In this document: positions 1 to 7,670 of the stretch, one piece after another | Layout: every line of letters begins with the position of its first letter | How positions within the stretch are numbered: the first letter of the stretch is position 1 | Assembly (NCBI GenBank): GCA_003242205.1 | Contig: QGUR01000151.1 | Span: forward strand, 1 to 10,594 | DNA: 10,594 bases | Direction of reading: 5' to 3' | From: Chloroflexota bacterium | GTDB lineage: Bacteria; Chloroflexota; Anaerolineae; Aggregatilineales; Phototrophicaceae | Program-made: the position numbers and the translations under genes | The notes under the pieces: model-generated | Told to the model about the DNA's origin: nothing | Seen by the model: only the letters and a program-made list of their open reading frames with translations | Databases searched by the model: none

Positions 1-642
1 TGCCTTTTTCCTCTCGTGCTTTTTCTGTTTGTGCTGTCCGAAGCCATACCCCGGCTGGCGCAACCTGAAGCCTTTGACGCCGGTGGCATGGTGCTACTGG
101 CGGTTCTCGGCATCGCGATGAACGGGCTGGCGGTGTGGCGACTGCGCGGCAGCGGCTCGGCCAACGCGCAGATCGTTGGCTGGCACTTGCTGGAAGATGT
201 GCTCGGATGGGCGGCGGTGTTGATTGTCGGCATTGTCTCGCTGTTCGTCGATCTGCCGATCCTCGACCCGATTCTGTCGATCCTGATCACGCTCTACATT
301 CTGGTCAACGTGCTTGGGCGTCTCAGGTCAATTGCGAGGTTGTTTTTGCAGTCGGTTCCACAGGAAGCGGATCTGGGGACGATTACTTCCCGGCTGGAAG
401 CGATCAGCGGCGTTTGCTCGACCCATCACGTGCATATCTGGTCGCTGGATGGTCAGCATAATGTGCTGACGGCGCATCTGGTCGTGGATGAAGACACCTC
501 GCGCGAGGATACCATCCGCATCAAGCGGGAAGCGACGGCTGCGCTGGACGCGCTCGATCTTGAGCTTGAACACATCACGCTGGAAATCGAATACGCGAAC
601 GACGATTGCTCGATGCAGAACACTGACTCGAGGCACAGGTGA
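1..642 (+). CDS. Cation diffusion facilitator (CDF) family metal efflux transporter, 3' part
   Basis: The reading frame is open from the first base of the window, so the start lies upstream and only the last 213 residues are visible. The family exports divalent metals (Zn, Co, Cd, Fe or Mn) from the cytoplasm in exchange for protons. The visible part starts inside a membrane helix. It then shows a helix carrying the family's second metal site, HLLED at bases 184-198 (an HxxxD motif), and a further hydrophobic helix at about 265-315. The cytoplasmic C-terminal domain follows, with the typical stretch HVHIWSLDG near 430-456 and a His/Cys-containing tail (DDCSMQ). The HxxxD form of this site is typical of Zn/Cd-type members (CzcD, ZitB), but the first metal-site helix is outside the window, so the substrate cannot be settled. 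The gene ends about 100 bp before glyQS and looks unrelated to it. Confidence 0.88.
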   Translation, partial: CLFPLVLFLFVLSEAIPRLAQPEAFDAGGMVLLAVLGIAMNGLAVWRLRGSGSANAQIVGWHLLEDVLGWAAVLIVGIVSLFVDLPILDPILSILITLYILVNVLGRLRSIARLFLQSVPQEADLGTITSRLEAISGVCSTHHVHIWSLDGQHNVLTAHLVVDEDTSREDTIRIKREATAALDALDLELEHITLEIEYANDDCSMQNTDSRHR

Positions 643-660
643 ATATTTGCGCTGTGCCTT
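630..660 (+). other. Hairpin straddling the CDF stop codon
   Basis: AGGCACAG (631-638) and CTGTGCCT (652-659) form a perfect 8-bp stem, with one extra G-U pair at 630/660 and a 13-nt loop that contains part of the TGA stop. No T-run follows, so it is not a standard intrinsic terminator. It may protect the 3' end of the transcript or be chance. Confidence 0.35.
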
Positions 661-675
661 AAGCAAACCACTGTC

Positions 676-703
676 TCGTCAAACTTGCATTTCTTCTTAT
701 AAT
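676..703 (+). promoter_or_regulatory. Candidate sigma-70 promoter of glyQS
   Basis: A perfect TATAAT lies at 698-703 in the only AT-rich stretch of the gap. The best -35 is TCGTCA (676-681, four of six consensus bases) with a 16-bp spacer, so the -35 is weak. Transcription would start near 710, giving a leader of roughly 35 nt. That is far too short for a T-box riboswitch, and no T-box core sequence is visible. The start codon at 744 has a modest Shine-Dalgarno-like AGGA at 734-737. Confidence 0.5.
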
Positions 704-743
704 TACCCCCTGCCTTCCGCAATGACAATTTTCAGGAACCTAC

Positions 744-3700
744 ATGAGCAAACCGCTGAATTTTCAACAAATCATCATGAAACTGAATGAATTCTGGACG
801 TCTGAAGGCTGCGTGCTCTGGCAGCCGTATAACGTCCAGGTCGGCGCGGGAACGGCTAATCCGGCCACGCTGCTGCGCGTGCTTGGCCCGGAGCCGTGGC
901 GCGTCGCTTATGTCGAGCCGAGCGTGCGCCCGGACGATGGCCGTTATGGCGAGAACCCGAATCGCATGCAGTATTACTACCAGTATCAGGTCATCCTCAA
1001 GCCCGATCCCGGCAACCCGCAGGAAATCTATCTGCGTTCGCTGGAGGCGCTTGGCATTAACCCGCGCGAACACGACATTCGTTTTGTCGAAGACAACTGG
1101 GAAAGCCCGGCTTTGGGCGCATGGGGCTTGGGCTGGGAAGTCTGGCTGGATGGGCAGGAAATCACCCAGTTCACCTATTTCCAGCAGGCCGGCGGTTTGG
1201 AGCTGAACCCCGTCTCGGTTGAGATTACCTATGGTCTGGAGCGAATCGCGCTGCCTTTGCAGGGCAAGGACGCCGTCTGGGACATCGACTGGTATGACGG
1301 CCTGCGGTATAGCGACATCTTTCTCCGCAGCGAGATCGAGCACTGCACTTATTACTTTGAAGTTGCCGACGTTGACGGCCTGAAGCAGACCTACGAAGTC
1401 TATGAGAACGAGCACCGCCGCGCGCTCGATGCCGGGCTGGTCGTTCCCGCCTATGATTACGTGCTCAAGTGCAGCCACCTGTTCAACGTGCTCGATGCGC
1501 GTGGCGCGATTGGCGTGACGGAACGGGCGAGCTATTTCCGCCGCATGCGCGACATGACGCGCCGCATCGCCCGCGAGTATGTCAATCAGCGCCAGAGCAT
1601 GGAATATCCCCTGATGAAACTGGAAAGCGCCTGGGCCGCGCCCAATGGCGCCAGCCAGCCGGCGGACGCGACCGTGGCGCAGACGCCGGACACTCCGGCG
1701 GACCTGCTGTTGGAGATCGGCGTTGAGGAACTACCGGCGGACGACGTTGACAGCGCCATCGCGCAGCTTCGCGTCGCCGCGCCCAGACTGTTTGAAGACC
1801 TGCGGCTGGCCAACGACGGCGTTGAAGTGTTTGGCACGCCGCGCCGGCTGGTCGTTTACGCGCGCAACGTTGCGCCGCGCCAGACCGACCGCGAGCAAGT
1901 GCTGAAAGGCCCCTCCGCCGACCGCGCTTTCGACGCCGAGGGCAAGCCGACCAAGGCCGCCGAAGGGTTTGCGCGCAGCAAGGGCGTTGCGGTTTCCGAC
2001 CTGCGGATCGAAGAACTGGACGGCGGGCGCTATGTCACCGCGCTCGTGCGGGAGCAGGGACGCCCTGCCGGCGAAGTGCTGGCCGAAGCGCTGCCCGGCC
2101 TGATCGCCGGTATCAAGTTTGGCAAGAGCATGCGCTGGAATGCGACCAACGTCGCTTTCTCGCGGCCTATTCGCTGGCTCGTCGCGCTACTGGGCGATAC
2201 GCTTGTGCCGCTGACGTATGCGGGTGTATCCAGCAGCCGGGTCACGCGCGGGTTGCGGCCTTATGGATCGCCGGAACTCGAAGTAACCTCGGCCTCGGCG
2301 TATTTTGATCTGCTTGAGACGCAGGGCATCGTGGTGGATCGCGAAGCGCGGCGCGAGCGGGTGCGCGAGCAGGCGGCGGCACTGGCGGCGGAAGTCGGCG
2401 GGCGTGTGCCTGAAGACGCCGGCCTGCTTGATGAAGTCACCAACCTGATTGAAGCGCCAACCGCGCTGCGCGGCTCGTTTGAGGAGGAATATCTGGAACT
2501 GCCGCGCGAAGTGCTGGTCACGGTCATGCGCGACAAGCAGCGTTACTTCCCGATTGAAGACGCGCAGGGTCGCCTAATGCCGTATTTCATCACCATTCGC
2601 AACGGCGATGCTGAGCACATCGATTTGGTGCGGCATGGGAACGAACAGGTTTTGAAAGCGCGCTTCGCCGATGCCCGTTACTTCTTCACCGAGGACACGA
2701 AGAAGAAACTGGAAGACTTCCTGCCGCGGCTTTCCACGCTCACCTTCCATGAAAAGCTCGGTTCGATGCGCGACAAGAGCGAGCGGCTGGTGGCGCTGAC
2801 GCCGCTGATCGGCGGGCTGCTGGGTCTGGACGCGGCGGCGATTGACGTCGCGCAGCAGGCCGCGCATCTGGCCAAGGCCGACCTTGCGACGCAGATGGTG
2901 GTCGAGATGACCTCGCTGCAGGGGACGATGGGCCGTGAATACGCGCTGCTCGGCGGCTATCCACGCGAGATCGCCGACGCCATTTACGAGCACTGGCTTC
3001 CACGCGGCGCGGGCGACGCGCTTCCGGCCAGCGAAGCAGGCATCGTGCTGGCGCTGGCCGACCGTCTGGACAGCCTGATCGGGTTGTTCGCCGCCGGTGT
3101 GACGCCGCAGGCAACCGCCGATCCTTACGGTCTGCGCCGCGCCGCGCTTGGCATCGTGCAAATTCTGATCGACAGGCAGCTCGACGTGGACCTGCGCCGG
3201 GCGGTTGAACAGGCGGCCACGGTTCAGTCCGTGCCGGTATCGAGCGAGAACGTGCAGCAGGTGGTCGAATTCATCTCCGGTCGCCTACGCGCATGGCTGG
3301 AAGAGACAGACGCGCCGCGAGATGTGATTGCCGCCGTGCTGGCCGAGCAGGGCCATAACCCGTGGCGCGCGGTGCAGGGAGTCGAGGAATTGTCCCGCTG
3401 GGTGCAGCGTCCCGACTGGACGGGCATCCTCGACAGCTTCGCGCGCTGTGTCCGTATCACGCGCGGCGAAACGACCGTCTACGAAGTCGATCCCGCGCGT
3501 CTGATCGAGCCGCAGGAAAAGGCGCTTTACGAAGCCTATTGCCAAGCCGCTTCTCGCCTGACGCCGCAGGATAATGTCGATGGTTTCCTGAGCGCGTTTG
3601 AGCCGCTGGTTCCCGCCGTGAGCGCGTTTTTCGATCACGTGCTGGTGAACGCCGAAGACGAGCACGTTCGCCGTAACCGGCTTGGCCTGCTGCAGGGGAT

Positions 3701-3752
3701 CAGCGCCATGCAGCGTGGGCGCGCCGATCTGAGCCATCTGAGCGGGTTCTGA
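744..3752 (+). CDS. glyQS: Glycyl-tRNA synthetase, fused alpha and beta chains
   Basis: This class II synthetase charges tRNA-Gly with glycine using ATP in the cytoplasm. In most bacteria it is an alpha2beta2 enzyme made from two genes, glyQ and glyS; here both are in one 1002-residue chain. Residues 1-290 are the alpha (catalytic) part, with the hallmark segments FWTSEGCVLWQPYN, GRYGENPNRMQYYYQ and TYFQQAGG. A linker rich in Ala, Pro and Thr spans about 291-319. The beta part starts at DLLLEIGVEELPADD (320 onward), which matches the usual GlyS N-terminus. It continues with an HD-like domain (FHEKLGSMRDKSERL near 668, EMTSLQGTMGREYALLGG near 721) and ends with a DALR-type anticodon-binding domain (about 900-1002). 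The frame is unbroken, so this is a true fusion, not a misread stop. Chlamydiae and some other phyla have the same arrangement. The stop codon lies at the base of a hairpin shared with the dnaG upstream region. Confidence 0.97.
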   Translation: MSKPLNFQQIIMKLNEFWTSEGCVLWQPYNVQVGAGTANPATLLRVLGPEPWRVAYVEPSVRPDDGRYGENPNRMQYYYQYQVILKPDPGNPQEIYLRSLEALGINPREHDIRFVEDNWESPALGAWGLGWEVWLDGQEITQFTYFQQAGGLELNPVSVEITYGLERIALPLQGKDAVWDIDWYDGLRYSDIFLRSEIEHCTYYFEVADVDGLKQTYEVYENEHRRALDAGLVVPAYDYVLKCSHLFNVLDARGAIGVTERASYFRRMRDMTRRIAREYVNQRQSMEYPLMKLESAWAAPNGASQPADATVAQTPDTPADLLLEIGVEELPADDVDSAIAQLRVAAPRLFEDLRLANDGVEVFGTPRRLVVYARNVAPRQTDREQVLKGPSADRAFDAEGKPTKAAEGFARSKGVAVSDLRIEELDGGRYVTALVREQGRPAGEVLAEALPGLIAGIKFGKSMRWNATNVAFSRPIRWLVALLGDTLVPLTYAGVSSSRVTRGLRPYGSPELEVTSASAYFDLLETQGIVVDREARRERVREQAAALAAEVGGRVPEDAGLLDEVTNLIEAPTALRGSFEEEYLELPREVLVTVMRDKQRYFPIEDAQGRLMPYFITIRNGDAEHIDLVRHGNEQVLKARFADARYFFTEDTKKKLEDFLPRLSTLTFHEKLGSMRDKSERLVALTPLIGGLLGLDAAAIDVAQQAAHLAKADLATQMVVEMTSLQGTMGREYALLGGYPREIADAIYEHWLPRGAGDALPASEAGIVLALADRLDSLIGLFAAGVTPQATADPYGLRRAALGIVQILIDRQLDVDLRRAVEQAATVQSVPVSSENVQQVVEFISGRLRAWLEETDAPRDVIAAVLAEQGHNPWRAVQGVEELSRWVQRPDWTGILDSFARCVRITRGETTVYEVDPARLIEPQEKALYEAYCQAASRLTPQDNVDGFLSAFEPLVPAVSAFFDHVLVNAEDEHVRRNRLGLLQGISAMQRGRADLSHLSGF

Positions 3753-3800
3753 CCCTTTGGATGTAGCGAGCGCACCGAGCCAGAGGACATCCAGGGGTCA
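3750..3800 (+). repeat. Imperfect inverted repeat at the glyQS stop codon (hairpin 1)
   Basis: TGACCCTTTGGATGT (3750-3764) can pair with ACATCCAGGGGTCA (3787-3800): 14 pairs including one G-U, one bulged T and a 22-nt loop. The left arm includes the TGA stop of glyQS. A loose T-rich stretch (GTTGTTTT, 3806-3813) starts about 5 nt after the stem, so it could be a poor intrinsic terminator. The right arm shares ACAT (3787-3790) with the left arm of the next inverted repeat, so both hairpins cannot be fully formed in one RNA. Confidence 0.55.
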
Positions 3801-3835
3801 TAAGAGTTGTTTTGGATTTGCATGTCCTCTGGCTC
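3777..3835 (+). repeat. Perfect 14-bp inverted repeat upstream of dnaG (hairpin 2)
   Basis: GAGCCAGAGGACAT (3777-3790) and ATGTCCTCTGGCTC (3822-3835) are exact reverse complements separated by 31 bp. The right arm covers the end of the dnaG -35 element and much of the promoter spacer. At the DNA level it could therefore be a binding site or cruciform affecting the promoter. In a read-through RNA from glyQS it would be a stable stem-loop that competes with hairpin 1. Confidence 0.75.
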
Positions 3836-3846
3836 ATACGTATAAT
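3818..3846 (+). promoter_or_regulatory. Sigma-70 promoter of dnaG-rpoD
   Basis: TTGCAT (3818-3823), a 17-bp spacer and a perfect TATAAT (3841-3846) make a well-spaced promoter. The -35 matches consensus only in TTG. Transcription would begin near 3853, about 25 nt before the dnaG start at 3878. This excludes the in-frame TTG at 3812 as a start from this promoter. The spacer and -35 overlap the right arm of a perfect inverted repeat. Confidence 0.6.
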
Positions 3847-3877
3847 CGGGACACTGGAGGCATGGGGGCGCTCCGCT

Positions 3878-5971
3878 ATGTCGGTCGTCGATGAAATCAA
3901 ATCAAGACTCGACATTGTCGACTACATTCAACGTACCGTTCCGCTGAAAAAGGCGGGCCGCTACTATAAGGCCTGCTGCCCGTTTCACAACGAGCGCACG
4001 CCCTCATTCGTAGTCAATCAGGATACCCAGAGCTGGCGCTGTTTTGGCGCCTGCGCCGAAGGCGGCGATATTTTCAGCTTCGCCATGAAGCAGAATGGCT
4101 GGAGCTTCAGCGAAGCGCTGAACGAACTCGCCAAAGTCGCCGGGGTTGAAGTCGCTCCGCAATCGCCGGAGCAGCGCATCCAGACGGAAACGGTCGACCG
4201 GCTGCGCGGCCTGTTGAAGACCATCGCGGATTATTATCACGACCGCCTGTTCGACGCGAACGATCCCGCCGCGGTTGCGGCGCTGGCCTATGCTCGTGAA
4301 AAGCGAGGCTTGTCCGTCGAGACGCTGAAAAAATTCGGCATCGGCTTCGCGCCGCCGGGCTGGCAGAACGCGCTCGAATACCTGACGCAGCTAGGCTACA
4401 GTGAAGACGATGTCATTGACGCGGGCGTGGCGACGCGCAACGACGCGGGGCGGGTTTATGACCGTTTTCGCCACCGGCTGATCGTGCCGATCCGCGACGA
4501 ACGTGGGCGAGTGATCGGCTTTGGCGCACGGGCGCTTGCGCCTGATGACCAACCGAAGTACCTGAATTCGCCACAAACGGCGGTTTTTGATAAAAGCCGC
4601 GTTCTCTTTGCGCTCGATCTGGCGGGGCGCAGCATTCGCGACAGCGAAACGGCCGTCATCGTCGAAGGCTATTTAGACGCCATTCAGGCGCATCAGGCGG
4701 GCTTTACCAACGTCGTCGCCCAGATGGGCACGGCCCTGACGGAAGCGCAGCTCAAACGGCTGGCTCCACGCTGGGCGCGAAAAATTGTGCTGGCGCTTGA
4801 CGCCGACGCTGCGGGGCAGAACGCCACCATTCGCGGTCTGGAAGTGGCGCGGGAGGCGCTGCAGGCGGATTATGGCGGGCGTCTGTCGGTCGATATTCGC
4901 ATTCTCGTCATTCCCGACGCCAAGGACCCCGACGATCTGATTCGCGAAGCGCCGGAGCGCTGGGCGGCGCTGGTGGACGAAGCGCTTCCAGTCGCGGATT
5001 ACGCAATCGGCGTGGAAGCCGGCAATCTGCCGCCGAACGCCTCGTTGCAGGAACGGGAAGCGGTCGCTCGTCGCCTGCTGCCCATTCTCATCGCGTCTGA
5101 AAATGATCTTTACAGAAAGGACAATTTACAGAAGCTGGCGCTCAGGTTGCGTATTGGCGAGCGCGATCTGCTGGCGTGGGCGGCGGAACAGCAGCGGATT
5201 GCGCGGGCCCGGCCACCGCGCGGCGCGTCGCTTGCGCCTCCCGAACCGCCGCCGGAGGACCTTGAACCCCCGCCCCCGGATGCGGCGGGCGGCGCTGTAG
5301 CCCCGGCCCAGACAGCGCGACCTGCCAGCCCGACGCCGGCCTATGAAGCCGAACTCGAGAAATACTGCCTACGAATACTGTTCCAGCACCCAGAGTTGTT
5401 TTATCATGTGAACCGAAAATTCCGGGAACTGGCCGCGGAGGATGCCGGTCTGGCGCGAGGGCCGCTGGCTGAACTGTCGCCCGAAGATTTCAGCCGCAGC
5501 GATTACCGGGCGCTGATGGCGGTTTTTCGTATGGCGCTCGAACAGGATGATATGGAGCCGCTCGATTTCATCCGGGCACAACTGGACCCGCGTCTGCATG
5601 TAGTATTGGACGCCGTGCTGCTGGATGAAGTGGACGGGATGCGAAACCGGCTTGGCAATCGTATGCTGGCCGATCTCGCCGCCAGCCTGAAACAGAACGG
5701 GCGGCTGGCGTCGCCGTTTAATCTGAGTGTGGAGATGATCGAAAAGGCGCTGCGGCTGCGCGTCCAGCGGCTGCTCCGCGAACGTCAGGAGGTTGCTTTC
5801 TTGCAAATGGAGGCGGAGACGGCGCAGGACGCGCTACCAGAACATGCAGACTATCTGGAGCAGTTGCGCCTGTCTATCACAGCGCAACATTTGATCGAGC
5901 AGGAGCTAGCCCGACAGATCACGCTCTCGAAACAGTTTCAGATCACCCCGCAGATCGCTAACCGAATCTGA
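3878..5971 (+). CDS. dnaG: DNA primase DnaG
   Basis: This primase makes the RNA primers for lagging-strand and origin synthesis at the replisome, acting with the DnaB helicase. The ATG at 3878 gives 697 residues starting MSVVDEIKSRLDIVDYI, the usual DnaG opening. The frame runs further upstream, but that part does not look like DnaG and lies over the promoter. The CHC2 zinc finger is at about 34-59 (C34, H37, C55, C59). Its last pair is C-x3-C rather than the common C-x2-C. The conserved KYLNSPQTAVFDKSRVLFAL segment is at 227-246. The TOPRIM catalytic core follows, with EGYLD (263-267) and DADAAG (308-313). A proline-rich linker (about 444-488) joins it to a C-terminal helicase-interaction domain (about 490-697), making the protein longer than the 581 residues of E. 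coli. The stop is 9 bp before rpoD, implying cotranscription. The Shine-Dalgarno sequence is unclear: GGAGG at 3856-3860 is 17 nt away, with a G-run (3864-3868) nearer. Confidence 0.97.
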   Translation: MSVVDEIKSRLDIVDYIQRTVPLKKAGRYYKACCPFHNERTPSFVVNQDTQSWRCFGACAEGGDIFSFAMKQNGWSFSEALNELAKVAGVEVAPQSPEQRIQTETVDRLRGLLKTIADYYHDRLFDANDPAAVAALAYAREKRGLSVETLKKFGIGFAPPGWQNALEYLTQLGYSEDDVIDAGVATRNDAGRVYDRFRHRLIVPIRDERGRVIGFGARALAPDDQPKYLNSPQTAVFDKSRVLFALDLAGRSIRDSETAVIVEGYLDAIQAHQAGFTNVVAQMGTALTEAQLKRLAPRWARKIVLALDADAAGQNATIRGLEVAREALQADYGGRLSVDIRILVIPDAKDPDDLIREAPERWAALVDEALPVADYAIGVEAGNLPPNASLQEREAVARRLLPILIASENDLYRKDNLQKLALRLRIGERDLLAWAAEQQRIARARPPRGASLAPPEPPPEDLEPPPPDAAGGAVAPAQTARPASPTPAYEAELEKYCLRILFQHPELFYHVNRKFRELAAEDAGLARGPLAELSPEDFSRSDYRALMAVFRMALEQDDMEPLDFIRAQLDPRLHVVLDAVLLDEVDGMRNRLGNRMLADLAASLKQNGRLASPFNLSVEMIEKALRLRVQRLLRERQEVAFLQMEAETAQDALPEHADYLEQLRLSITAQHLIEQELARQITLSKQFQITPQIANRI

Positions 5972-5980
5972 GAAGAGTGT

Positions 5981-7630
5981 ATGGCGAAGAAACGCAGACA
6001 ACCAGATGATGTGCGAACAACCGACGAGTTTGCGCAAGTAAACAGCGACGACAGCGATGAATTGAACGCTGACTTTGAATTCGACGACGAATTCGACGAT
6101 TCGGAGGACGAAGACAGCTTCTTCGATGCGCTGGCGGGCAAGGACGATGTCTCCGATCTGTTGCTCTCCGAAGAGGAGTTCGAGGAAGATCTGGAGGACG
6201 ATTCGCTGTTCGAAAACGGACGGCTCGACTCGATCAGCGTGGCCGATGATCCCGTTCGCATGTATCTCAAGGAAATCGGCCAGGTGCCGTTGCTGGACAC
6301 CAATCGCGAGACCTGGCTGAGTACGCAAATAGCGACCGAATGGCTGGTCGAGCATCTGACCGACAAGCTGGCCGGGCGCAATCGCGACGACGACAAGGGG
6401 CTGCCCGAACCGGCTGAAATCGTGATTGCGGCCTACGAGTACATGCGAAAGAACTGGCAGGATGTACTCAAGAGCGCGCGGCAGTTCAAGGTTGACCCGC
6501 CGGACTTTAGAGCGCTGCTCGACGAAGTGCGCTACGTCAACGACGCCTGGGATGTGACGGCCAATTCTTATATCCGCGACTATCTGCGCCAGAAGGACTG
6601 GGGGCGAGACGAGGCGTGGAACGAGCTGGCCCGCCGCCTGTTCGATGTGTTCCACGCGCTCAACCTGATCCCCGTTGGCGAACAGACGCAGATTCGCCAC
6701 TACTACGAGGCGAACGGTTCTCTGCCTTCCGTCGAGCAGTTCAGGGAATGGCTGATGGCCGATTCCGAGGCGCTGGAAGACCTACAGGACCTGTTCGAAG
6801 ACGTGGCGGCAAAGGCCGAGCTGGCGACTGAGGCGCTGACGCGGGCCAACCTGCGTTTGGTGGTGAGCGTGGCCAAGCGTTACATGGGGCGCGGCATCAA
6901 CTTCCTCGACCTGATTCAGGAAGGCAATATCGGCCTGCTGCGCGCCGTCACCAAGTTCGACCACACCAAGGGCTTCAAGTTCAGCACCTACGCCACATGG
7001 TGGATTCGTCAGGCGATCAGCCGCGCCATCGCCGATCAGGCGCGCACGATCCGCATTCCGGTTCACATGGTCGAAACCATCAACCGGCTGATGCGGGTGC
7101 AGCGCCAGTTGACGCAGGAATTAGGCGCGGAGCCGAGCGCCGAGCAGATCGCGCTGGAGATGGATTTCCTGACGCCGGAAGAAACCGAGGCCATCCGGCT
7201 GATCCGCAGCGAGGGCGCGCGCATGGATCCCGGCTTGCAGCGCAAACTGCGGCGGGCGGCGCAGAAAGTTCGCAAGATCATGCGTCTGAGCCAGGAGCCG
7301 ATGAGCCTCGAAATGCCGATTGGTCAGGAAGACAACAGTCTGCTGGGCGATTTCATCGAGGATGATAAGGTGCTTGGCCCGGTGGATGCCGCCAGCCGCC
7401 AGTTGCTCAAGGAGCAGATTCGTTCGGCGCTGGGCGTGTTGAGCGACCGCGAGCGCGAAGTGCTGGAAATGCGCTTTGGCCTGCTGGACGGGCAGGATCA
7501 CACGCTGGAAGAAGTCGGCAAGCACTTCGGCGTCACGCGCGAGCGCATCCGGCAGATCGAAGCCAAGGCGCTGCGAAAGCTGCGCCATCCGACGCGCAGC
7601 CGCCAACTGCGCGACTATCTGGAAATGTGA
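5981..7630 (+). CDS. rpoD: Primary (housekeeping) RNA polymerase sigma factor, sigma-70 family
   Basis: This factor directs core RNA polymerase to housekeeping promoters. The 549-residue protein has a very acidic N-terminus (residues 22-90, rich in Asp and Glu) in place of a recognisable region 1.1. Region 1.2 is at 89-120 (DDPVRMYLKEIGQVPLLD). A non-conserved stretch of about 160 residues runs from 121 to 281. Region 2 spans about 286-358, with the core-binding and -10 recognition sequences NFLDLIQEGNIGLLRAV and FSTYATWWIRQAISRA. Region 3 spans about 359-465 and ends in the SLEMPIGQEDNSLLGDFIEDD loop. Region 4 spans about 475-549, with the helix-turn-helix TLEEVGKHFGVTRERIRQIE. Region 3 carries about 30 extra residues (around 397-430) between the helix ending EMDF and the segment SQEPMSLEMP. 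The gene follows dnaG by 9 bp, with only a weak AGAAGAG before the ATG, so translation may rely on coupling to dnaG. Confidence 0.96.
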   Translation: MAKKRRQPDDVRTTDEFAQVNSDDSDELNADFEFDDEFDDSEDEDSFFDALAGKDDVSDLLLSEEEFEEDLEDDSLFENGRLDSISVADDPVRMYLKEIGQVPLLDTNRETWLSTQIATEWLVEHLTDKLAGRNRDDDKGLPEPAEIVIAAYEYMRKNWQDVLKSARQFKVDPPDFRALLDEVRYVNDAWDVTANSYIRDYLRQKDWGRDEAWNELARRLFDVFHALNLIPVGEQTQIRHYYEANGSLPSVEQFREWLMADSEALEDLQDLFEDVAAKAELATEALTRANLRLVVSVAKRYMGRGINFLDLIQEGNIGLLRAVTKFDHTKGFKFSTYATWWIRQAISRAIADQARTIRIPVHMVETINRLMRVQRQLTQELGAEPSAEQIALEMDFLTPEETEAIRLIRSEGARMDPGLQRKLRRAAQKVRKIMRLSQEPMSLEMPIGQEDNSLLGDFIEDDKVLGPVDAASRQLLKEQIRSALGVLSDREREVLEMRFGLLDGQDHTLEEVGKHFGVTRERIRQIEAKALRKLRHPTRSRQLRDYLEM

Positions 7631-7644
7631 CAGAAAAACAACGA

Positions 7645-7670
7645 GGGCGGCCCGCAGGGCCGCCCGTTTT
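7645..7670 (+). terminator. Intrinsic terminator of the glyQS-dnaG-rpoD block
   Basis: GGGCGGCCC (7645-7653) and GGGCCGCCC (7657-7665) form a perfect 9-bp GC stem with a GCA loop, followed by G and TTTT (7667-7670). It begins 14 bp after the rpoD stop. On the opposite strand the same stem is followed by TCGTTGTTTTT, so it could also stop transcripts coming from the convergent hydrolase gene that ends about 100 bp away. The remaining 7671-7769 shows no gene or clear signal. Confidence 0.9.

Noticed and set aside
643..743. T-box riboswitch before glycyl-tRNA synthetase
   Set aside because: The gap is only about 100 bp, the promoter leaves a leader of about 35 nt, and no T-box core sequence or terminator/antiterminator pair is seen.
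732..1478. Long reverse-strand open frame (248 residues) opposite glyQS
   Set aside because: It lies fully antisense to conserved synthetase sequence. It shows no recognisable domain, and such frames are common opposite GC-rich genes.
3812..3877. N-terminal extension of DnaG from the in-frame TTG at 3812
   Set aside because: The stretch overlaps the promoter and inverted repeat and has no similarity to DnaG, whose usual start is at MSVVDEIKSRLDIVDYI.
6082..6200. Repetitive GAC/GAG-rich stretch as a DNA repeat
   Set aside because: It simply encodes the Asp/Glu-rich sigma factor N-terminus; there is no regular repeat unit.
5906..6700. Reverse-strand open frame (264 residues) opposite the dnaG end and rpoD start
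   Set aside because: It is the antisense shadow of the acidic sigma N-terminus; no ribosome site or family resemblance.
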